From NCBI GenBank assembly GCA_025997955.1, contig BNVH01000042.1, forward strand, positions 1 to 31,075: a DNA stretch of 31,075 nucleotides, in the 5' to 3' direction. How positions within the stretch are numbered: position 1 is the first letter of the stretch; the number at the start of each line of letters is the position of its first letter. A model generated the notes under the pieces. The model did not search any database. It was not told the origin of the DNA and saw only the letters and a program-made list of their open reading frames with translations. A program made the position numbers and the translations under genes. This document shows, in pieces, positions 16,744-22,737 of the stretch. The DNA is from Synergistales bacterium. Its GTDB lineage: Bacteria; Synergistota; Synergistia; Synergistales; Aminobacteriaceae.

Positions 16744-16755
16744 GCAAACGTTTGC
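16744..16755. promoter_or_regulatory. LacI-family operator palindrome
   Basis: GCAAACGTTTGC is a perfect 12-bp palindrome of the classic LacI/GalR/CcpA type. It lies about 60 bases after the predicted start of the rightward transcript and about 143 bases from the second site (16602-16612), so block of elongation or DNA looping are both possible. Confidence 0.8.
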
Positions 16756-16790
16756 GTAAAGAGATTTTTCTCGACAATTCTTGCTAATTT

Positions 16791-18743
16791 GTGAAAGGCG
16801 TGAGGAGATTGGCACGAGTAGAACTGAAGCAAGCACAGGAGGAAATGCGGGAAATAGCCGCCGAGGCCCCTATCATAAAAAGCGGCAAACTTTTTGAATC
16901 GACGCTTGATGTGGCAATTGGATTTATTGCCGTAATTCTGGGGCTGTTTCACCTTTACACCGGCTTAACGGGACTCAGGGATTTTTATTTACAAAGAGGC
17001 GTTCATCTGGCGTTGATCTTGTTGATTGCGTCGCTATTTATGCTTAAAGGGGCGAAAAGTAAAGCGGGCAGATTTCTTTGCGCGATTTTGGTTTTGGGCG
17101 TAATTGTTCCGTTCGTTTATTTTTTCGGTAACTACGAATATTTCGCGACCCGTTTGTGGGGGATAAATTTTGGCCGTCTCGACTTTGCCACAGGCTTGAT
17201 TCTGATAGCGGCGGTTTTTATAATCGGCCAGAGAATTGTAGATTGGATAATGCCGTCCATAGCGGCTTTATGTATTTTGTACATGTTTGTGGGCAAATAT
17301 CTGTCGGGAATCCTCCGCACAGGCACTTACAAGGTATCCACGGTGGTCGAATTGTGCTCCTGGAGCGAGATGGGGATGTTCTCCACTCCTATTGGCGTCG
17401 CGGCGTCCTACCTTTACCTGTTTATTCTGTTTGGTACGGTCATTGAGTATATGGGCACGGGCGAGACGCTAATTGACATCGCCAAATGCATTGCGGGGCG
17501 CAGTAAGGGCGGGCCCGCGAAAATCGCGGTTGTGAGCAGCGCGATGATGGGGAGCATTTCAGGCAGCCCTATCGCAAATGTACTGACAACCGGCGCGTTT
17601 TCAATTCCATTTATGAAAAAATTGGGCTTTTCCGCGGAGTACTCCGCCGCGGTAGAGGCGGTCGCGGCGACGGGAGGCATGATACTGCCGCCCGTCATGG
17701 GGGTTCTTGCCTTTGCGATGGTGGATTATTCCGGGTTCCCCTATCACAAAATCATATTGAGCGCCGCCATTCCGGCGTGTCTTTACTATATCGCCACCTT
17801 TTTGATTGTTCACTTCCACTCTCTAAAACTGGACATGAAACCGATGGATTCCAGCGAGATTACCCCTTTTAAGACGATTTTGAGACGCCAATGGATAAAG
17901 CTGACGCCGATTTTTATTCTGGCTGTACCTCTTTGCATGGGGTACACTCCTCTGTTGACCGTTAGTTGGGCATGTCTTTCGCTATTCCCCATCAGCTTTA
18001 TAGGCGGAAAAGAGCAATGGCTGACCCCCAAGGCGTTATTCCAATGTTTCGTGAAATCTGCCCGCAATATGCAATTGATTACGCTGCCCTGCGCGCTCGC
18101 GGGTATAATCGCGGGTATTTTGTCGGTTGTCGGGGTTGGCGTCAGACTTTCCAGCAGCCTGCTTAATATCGCGGGCGGCAATTTTTTTATCCTTCTGCTT
18201 CTGGTGGGGGTCGTCACGTTCATCATGGGTTGCGGTCTCCCCGCGCTGCTCTGCTATATCATCCAACTGCCAATAACGATTCCCGCCATGATAGCCATGG
18301 GTATGCCTAAAATGGGGGCGCATCTTTTTGTCGTTTACATTGCCACCTTGGCGTTCATCACTCCTCCCGTAGGCATGTCCATCTATGCGGCGGCCGGACT
18401 CGCCGGAACCAGTTTTATGAAGGTAGGGATGAAGGCTTTTCAAGTCGGTTCCGTGGCGTTCATGGTGCCGTTTATTTTTGCGTACTGCCCGTCATTGCTG
18501 TTGCTCGAATTTTCTCCCGGCGTATTTTTCGATATTATCGCCGCTATAGTGGCATGTTTTGCGGCTTCTGTAGCAGTGGAGGGTTTCCTGTATGCCCGCG
18601 TCCCGGCGCTGATGCGGATTATATTATTCATAATCGCGCTCATGTTGTTTGCTCCCGCTCGTATCTTGGGAGTCGTGGGCATGGGATTGACCGGCGCGGC
18701 GGTTATGTATTTAAGATCTGCGAGTAAAAGACAATTAATCTAA
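16791..18743 (+). CDS. Fused TRAP permease (DctQM-type, TAXI system)
   Basis: A 650-residue permease with many membrane segments. The N-terminal part (about 40-200) corresponds to DctQ and the rest to DctM, with VVSSAMMGSISGSPIANVLTTGAFSIPFMKK, AAVEAVAATGGMILPPVMG and AFITPPVGMSIYAAAGLAG as family motifs. Such fusions pair with TAXI receptors, and one follows. The start is uncertain: GTG 16791 lacks a ribosome binding site, GTG 16800 is also possible, and TTG 16809 follows a GAGGAG very closely. Confidence 0.92.
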   Translation: MKGVRRLARVELKQAQEEMREIAAEAPIIKSGKLFESTLDVAIGFIAVILGLFHLYTGLTGLRDFYLQRGVHLALILLIASLFMLKGAKSKAGRFLCAILVLGVIVPFVYFFGNYEYFATRLWGINFGRLDFATGLILIAAVFIIGQRIVDWIMPSIAALCILYMFVGKYLSGILRTGTYKVSTVVELCSWSEMGMFSTPIGVAASYLYLFILFGTVIEYMGTGETLIDIAKCIAGRSKGGPAKIAVVSSAMMGSISGSPIANVLTTGAFSIPFMKKLGFSAEYSAAVEAVAATGGMILPPVMGVLAFAMVDYSGFPYHKIILSAAIPACLYYIATFLIVHFHSLKLDMKPMDSSEITPFKTILRRQWIKLTPIFILAVPLCMGYTPLLTVSWACLSLFPISFIGGKEQWLTPKALFQCFVKSARNMQLITLPCALAGIIAGILSVVGVGVRLSSSLLNIAGGNFFILLLLVGVVTFIMGCGLPALLCYIIQLPITIPAMIAMGMPKMGAHLFVVYIATLAFITPPVGMSIYAAAGLAGTSFMKVGMKAFQVGSVAFMVPFIFAYCPSLLLLEFSPGVFFDIIAAIVACFAASVAVEGFLYARVPALMRIILFIIALMLFAPARILGVVGMGLTGAAVMYLRSASKRQLI

Positions 18744-18766
18744 CATTATAAAATAGGGGGAGAATT

Positions 18767-19729
18767 ATGAAGAGATCGGTTTTGGTTTTTGTGGCTGTAG
18801 GAATTTTGTTGGTTGCGGGTTGTTCCCCGGTTCTGGCGGCAGATGCGATTCCCACGGTCAGTATCGCCACGAGCCAGCCAGGGCAGAATTATATGCTTAT
18901 CGGCAACACGATGGCCGAATATCTCAAGGGAACGATTGATCTTGTCGTAGAGCCTGGCTCTACATTTGGGGCGATTATCTCCACAAGCGCAAATGACACC
19001 CAGTTCGGAATTACCGCCTCCACCGCTTGCGGCAGCGCAAGGGAGGGCGCGCGCTTTTTTGAAAAAAACGGCGGGAAACAGGAAAATTTTCGTTTTGTAG
19101 CGAGCCTCTATAAACACCATTTGCGCGCTTATACCACCGACCCTAACCTGACGAACTGGAATCAGCTCAAAGGGCGGTCGGTGACGTTCGGGCCGACGGG
19201 CGGAGAGTCTTTCGATTATGATCCGCTGATTTTGAGCTATATGGGCATCAACAAGGGGGATTATACCCTAAAGACAATGCCGTTCACCGACGCGATTGAG
19301 GCTATGAGAAATAGACAGCTCGACGTCATATTGAACTGCACGCCCACTCCTTTTGCCATGTTCGATGACTTAGCCTACTCGGATAAGCAGGCGCACAATC
19401 TGACGCTTGATAAGGAGATTGTGGAACGGTTGGTTACAGAATGGCCCGGCTTTAAATATGAAGAATATACTCTTGAAACTCAGTGGGCTCACGAGAAGCC
19501 TTTATGGGCCCCTTACCAGCAAGTTACGGTTATTTGCAACGTGAGCGTTGATGACGACGTCGTCTACAAATTTTTAAGTTGCATGTCCGATCGCTTTGCA
19601 GATTTGCAAAGCGTTGTGCCGGCCATGAAAATGGGGATGGAGAGCCCGAAAGATTTTGCCGCCAACCCCGCCGACTTGCTGGTGCATCCGGGAGCGCTCA
19701 AATTCTATAAAGAAAAAGGCTTTATGTAG
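18767..19729 (+). CDS. TAXI-family TRAP solute receptor (probable lipoprotein)
   Basis: A 320-residue extracytoplasmic receptor. The signal sequence has a lipobox (LLVAGC, Cys about 19), so it is likely anchored as a lipoprotein. TAXI-family features are SIATSQPGQNYMLIGNTMAEYLK near the mature N-terminus, VEPGSTFGAIISTSANDTQFGIT, the LKGRSVTFGPTGGESFD segment and the C-terminal LLVHPGALKFYKEKGFM ending. It follows the fused permease by 23 bases with a GGGGGAG ribosome binding site. Substrate unknown; the enzymes downstream suggest a sugar acid. Confidence 0.92.
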   Translation: MKRSVLVFVAVGILLVAGCSPVLAADAIPTVSIATSQPGQNYMLIGNTMAEYLKGTIDLVVEPGSTFGAIISTSANDTQFGITASTACGSAREGARFFEKNGGKQENFRFVASLYKHHLRAYTTDPNLTNWNQLKGRSVTFGPTGGESFDYDPLILSYMGINKGDYTLKTMPFTDAIEAMRNRQLDVILNCTPTPFAMFDDLAYSDKQAHNLTLDKEIVERLVTEWPGFKYEEYTLETQWAHEKPLWAPYQQVTVICNVSVDDDVVYKFLSCMSDRFADLQSVVPAMKMGMESPKDFAANPADLLVHPGALKFYKEKGFM

Positions 19730-19792
19730 AGATTTTACCGGCAAAACGACAAGCGCTCGCCTGTGTCCTGAAAGTGTGAAAGGAGAATTTCG

Positions 19793-20887
19793 ATGAAAAT
19801 TACCGACATCAAGGTACATGCCCTCAAACCCTTTGGCGAAATACGCAACAACAACAAATGGCCGCTCAAAAAGAACGTGTTCAATCTGATCAAGGTCGCG
19901 ACCGACGAGGGCATAGAGGGATACGCCATGTCCAGTTTGACCGGAGGTAACGCGACGGCGCTCGAAAGCAGCATCAAATGGATCAAAGAGGCCTTGATTG
20001 GACAAGATCCTTTTGATAGAGAAAAAATTTATTATGAGCTGAACTTTGGCGGGTCTTTTTTCCGCGTCAATCGATTTTTCAACAGCGCCATAGACTGCGC
20101 GCTTTGGGACATCGCCGGAAAAAAATTGGGGCTTCCTATATACAAACTAATTGGCGGTTATCGCGACAAAATTAGGGCTTACGCGAGTTCGCTGGCCTAT
20201 CCCGCAATAGACGACTACCTCAAGATAATGCACGAAGCGGAAGATTCCGGCTTCACCGCCTTCAAAATTCACGGATTCGGAGATGTGATAGAAGATATTG
20301 AACTTTGCGAAGCGGCGCGCGCGGAATTTCCAAACATGGATTTAATGCTCGACTCCTTAGCCGCCTACGACCGTCAAGGGGCGCTCAAGGTCGGCCGCGC
20401 GTTGGATCGATTGAATTTCTACTGGTATGAGGACCCTATGCGGGAGGAAGATATTGAAGGGCACGTTCTGTTGCGGAGTAAACTTGATACGCCTATTGCC
20501 GGCACAGAGCACAATCAGGTCGGGTTTCTTGATTATCCGAACGTTGTACTGAAAGGCGCCTGCGACATTGTGCGCACCTTCGGGGATTACATGGGCGGCA
20601 TAACCCCAATGATCAAAACAGCTCGCTTCTGTGAAGCGCTCTTCATCAAGAACGAACCTCACAGTTTCGGCCCGACTCTCGTTCAGGCGGCGCATTTTCA
20701 TATTATGCTTTCCATCCGCAACTGTGACTTTTTCGAATCGCCCGTGCCCGAAGGCGTGTTCGACGCGGGGATGAAGGATACCATTCGAGTCCAGAAGGAT
20801 GGTTATGTCTACGCGCCCACCAAACCTGGCATCGGCTACGATCTGGATTGGGACTACATAGACCGCGAAACGGAACGAGTTTTTTGA
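19793..20887 (+). CDS. Enolase-superfamily sugar-acid dehydratase (mandelate racemase subgroup)
   Basis: A 364-residue enzyme with the capping domain (about 1-120) and a TIM barrel. Metal ligands are D187, E213 and E239; D265 and H290 fit the His-Asp dyad of the mandelate racemase subgroup. The usual KxK base motif is K158-I-H160 here, so the second base is replaced by His. Members dehydrate or racemise aldonates and aldarates. It lies 63 bases after the TAXI receptor with GGAG before the ATG. Specificity is not predictable from the sequence alone. Confidence 0.88.
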   Translation: MKITDIKVHALKPFGEIRNNNKWPLKKNVFNLIKVATDEGIEGYAMSSLTGGNATALESSIKWIKEALIGQDPFDREKIYYELNFGGSFFRVNRFFNSAIDCALWDIAGKKLGLPIYKLIGGYRDKIRAYASSLAYPAIDDYLKIMHEAEDSGFTAFKIHGFGDVIEDIELCEAARAEFPNMDLMLDSLAAYDRQGALKVGRALDRLNFYWYEDPMREEDIEGHVLLRSKLDTPIAGTEHNQVGFLDYPNVVLKGACDIVRTFGDYMGGITPMIKTARFCEALFIKNEPHSFGPTLVQAAHFHIMLSIRNCDFFESPVPEGVFDAGMKDTIRVQKDGYVYAPTKPGIGYDLDWDYIDRETERVF

Positions 20888-20980
20888 GGGCGTGACTGGC
20901 TAAAAACACCAGCGGATTCGCCTCTATGCTAACCAGATACCTAAACTGCCGATTCGATTTTAAGGAAGGGAGTAAGCGTT

Positions 20981-22063
20981 ATGAAAATGACTTTTCGTTG
21001 GTACGGAGCTAACAGCGACAGCGTATCCTTGAGGCAAATTAAACAAATCCCTGGCATGAGCGGCATAATGGGAGTTCTCGATTACAAGGCCGCTGGTGAG
21101 GTATGGACCGAGGATGAGATAGCCGCCTACGTGGGAGAGGCGCAAGCCGCCGGGCTTGAATGCGAAGTCATAGAATCCGTGAATGTCCATGAAGATATAA
21201 AGATGGGCCTGCCAAGCCGGGACAAATACATCGAAAACTATTGCGCAACCATAAGAAATCTGGCGAAGCACGGCGTAAAGGTCATAGTTTATAACTTCAT
21301 GCCGGTATTCGACTGGCTGCGCACCGACCTTGCCCGGATTATGCCCGAGGATGGCTCCAACAGCCTGTATTTTGACGAGGCGGACCTCGGCGATAGAGGC
21401 CCCTTAGAAATCGTAAGGAACACCCTAGAGGGCAGCAACGGCTTTTCTCTCCCCGGCTGGGAGCCGGAGCGTCTCGCGGAATTAGAAAAGACAATGAAGC
21501 GCTACGAGGGCATCTCCCCGGAGCTGCTGCGGGAAAATTACAGGTATTTCCTTCAGGGCATAATCCCCACTTGCGAGAAGTGCGGCATAGTGATGGCCTG
21601 CCACCCCGATGATCCCGCGTGGCCGATATTCGGTTTGCCCCGCATAGCCTATGACCTTGATGGCCTTGATAAGATAGTCAAGCTGGTAGATTCCAGAAGT
21701 AACGCGCTCTGTCTCTGCTCTGGCTCTTTGGGCTCCAATCCGAGTAACGACATACCCGCCATAATACGCCGCTTCGGCGAGATGGGCCGGATAGGTTGTC
21801 TGCATCTCAGGAACATCAAGTTCCTGGGCCACAGGAAATTCCGGGAGGCAGCCCATCTTTCCTCTACTGGAGATCTTGATATGTTCGAGATAGTCAAGGC
21901 GGCATACGAGACTTGCCCCGATACCTACATACGCCCGGATCATGGCCGCATGATATGGAGTGAGACAGGCCGTCCCGGTTACGGCCTTTACGACAGAGCC
22001 TTGGGCGCCGCTTATCTTAACGGTCTATGGGAAGCGGTGGAAAAGCTTTCCTCCAAGAAGTAA
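20981..22063 (+). CDS. uxuA: D-mannonate dehydratase
   Basis: A 360-residue protein, the usual UxuA length, opening with MKMTFRWYGANSDSVSLRQI and QIPGMSGIMGVLD, and carrying VIESVNVHEDIKMG, MACHPDDPAWPIFGLPRI, HLRNIKF and the ending RPDHGRMIW...GRPGYGLYDRALGAAYLNGLWEA. It converts D-mannonate to 2-keto-3-deoxy-D-gluconate in hexuronate breakdown, in the cytoplasm, with a divalent metal. A GGAAGG site precedes the ATG and a terminator follows by about 17 bases, so it ends the operon. UxuB and KDG enzymes are not in the window. Confidence 0.94.
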   Translation: MKMTFRWYGANSDSVSLRQIKQIPGMSGIMGVLDYKAAGEVWTEDEIAAYVGEAQAAGLECEVIESVNVHEDIKMGLPSRDKYIENYCATIRNLAKHGVKVIVYNFMPVFDWLRTDLARIMPEDGSNSLYFDEADLGDRGPLEIVRNTLEGSNGFSLPGWEPERLAELEKTMKRYEGISPELLRENYRYFLQGIIPTCEKCGIVMACHPDDPAWPIFGLPRIAYDLDGLDKIVKLVDSRSNALCLCSGSLGSNPSNDIPAIIRRFGEMGRIGCLHLRNIKFLGHRKFREAAHLSSTGDLDMFEIVKAAYETCPDTYIRPDHGRMIWSETGRPGYGLYDRALGAAYLNGLWEAVEKLSSKK

Positions 22064-22080
22064 GCAGCGTTGCTTTTCCA

Positions 22081-22111
22081 AAAAAGAGGGGCTTGCGCCC
22101 CTCTTTTTTTA
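22081..22111. terminator. Strong intrinsic terminator after uxuA
   Basis: GAGGGGC-TTGC-GCCCCTC flanked by six A and seven T. The symmetrical A/T tracts make it able to end transcription from either strand. Confidence 0.92.
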
Positions 22112-22136
22112 AAATTACTATGTTGATATTTTTTCT

Positions 22137-22164
22137 TTGTCAAAAAAGGTATCTGTGCTAAAAT
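22137..22164 (+). promoter_or_regulatory. Promoter of a possible noncoding RNA
   Basis: TTGTCA (22137-22142) and TAAAAT (22159-22164) are spaced 16 bases, a moderate sigma70-type promoter facing right with no long rightward ORF before the terminator at 22448. Confidence 0.5.
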
Positions 22165-22213
22165 AGAGCCAACGAAAGGGGAGTCAGCCCTATTCAAAAC
22201 TTTCTCCCCTTAG

Positions 22214-22351
22214 TTAGCGGGATCGCCATTCAAGAAATTCCCGGATTAGGCGGACTATCCAGTACAGAGCAGCGGCAAGTTGTGAAAACCTTGTGAGGGT
22301 TGTCTTACCGCTGCGTCTGCCTTTAGATTTAACGCGTTTTTGTTTCCGCAT
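22214..22351 (-). CDS. Small basic/hydrophobic protein, 45 residues (hypothetical)
   Basis: ATG 22351 is preceded by GGTGAT and opens a 45-codon frame. The first 15 residues are strongly basic (MRKQKRVKSKGRRSG); the rest forms a hydrophobic/aromatic helix (FSQLAAALYWIVRLIREFLEW). A longer form starting at 22438 is possible. A TATAAT (minus strand, about 22427-22432) lies upstream. It is not recognised. The peptide type resembles small membrane toxins of type I systems, and a rightward RNA may cover it; both are inference. Confidence 0.4.
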   Translation of the reverse strand: MRKQKRVKSKGRRSGKTTLTRFSQLAAALYWIVRLIREFLEWRSR

Positions 22352-22447
22352 TTCATCACCAGACTTTCGGAGGGCAAGATCCCCGTTATGCAGTAAGCCC
22401 TGACTTACTCGGAACCCCTTCCGCCAGATATTATACAATACGCAAAG

Positions 22448-22469
22448 GAGGGCGAACGCCCTCTTTTTT
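22448..22469 (+). terminator. Intrinsic terminator
   Basis: GAGGGC-GAAC-GCCCTC followed by TTTTTT on the plus strand. There is no rightward protein gene just upstream, so it implies an RNA transcript ending here. Confidence 0.8.
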
Positions 22470-22635
22470 CAAATCATTTGTTACAAAGCGGAATAAATAT
22501 TCAAAATTTTCTAAAATTAAGGTGTATTATGCGATTTTTTATTATTTTAAGATAGGCGTAGCGTTACAGAAGGGATCCCTTACCTCCAAATCCAATCATC
22601 CCCCCCGGGAGAGAGATTGGGGGTAGGGGATTTTA
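22470..22635. other. AT-rich gap with a GC-rich hairpin
   Basis: No gene is seen. Positions 22575-22591 and 22616-22631 pair as a 16-17 bp stem (ATCCCTTACCTCC with GGGGGTAGGGGAT) that uses G-U pairs only if transcribed rightward. The loop carries CCCCCCCGGG. It may be a dispersed repeat or an RNA structure in the leader of the kinase gene. Confidence 0.5.
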
Positions 22636-22731
22636 CTGAACAAACCAGGTAAACTCACTCAGGAAGAGTTCAATATTATGAAAACCCATGCTACAATCGG
22701 TATGGAAGCCATCCTATTCGTCGAGGGGTGA
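22636..22731 (+). pseudogene. Remnant of an HD-GYP domain gene
   Basis: The frame reads LNKPGKLTQEEFNIMKTHATIGMEAI and then diverges to LFVEG and a TGA at 22729. Over 78 nt (22636-22713) it matches the HD-GYP gene at 26287-26364 at 66 positions (about 85%), and most differences are synonymous. The rest of the gene is missing. Its last bases (GAGGGGTG) serve as the ribosome binding site for the kinase gene. Confidence 0.85.
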
Positions 22732-22737
22732 GATGCA

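Larger units (their letters stand above)
22171..22469 (+). ncRNA. Candidate ~300-nt structured RNA, antisense to a small ORF
   Basis: The interval from a predicted start after the 22137 promoter to the terminator at 22448-22469 has no plausible rightward gene. It contains a strong hairpin (GCAGCGG at 22269 with CCGCTGC at 22308-22314, inner pairs AAG/CTT and AACC/GGTT), a GGGGAG/CTCCCC stem (22176-22211), and AGTAAG/CTTACT near 22400. It matches no RNA family I recognise (not 6S, tmRNA or RNase P as far as I can see). It covers the whole leftward 45-codon ORF. Confidence 0.35.

Noticed and set aside
22171..22469. Known structural RNA (6S, tmRNA, RNase P, SRP)
   Set aside because: The hairpin arrangement and lack of family sequence motifs (such as the tmRNA peptide tag or the SRP tetraloop) do not fit any of them by eye.
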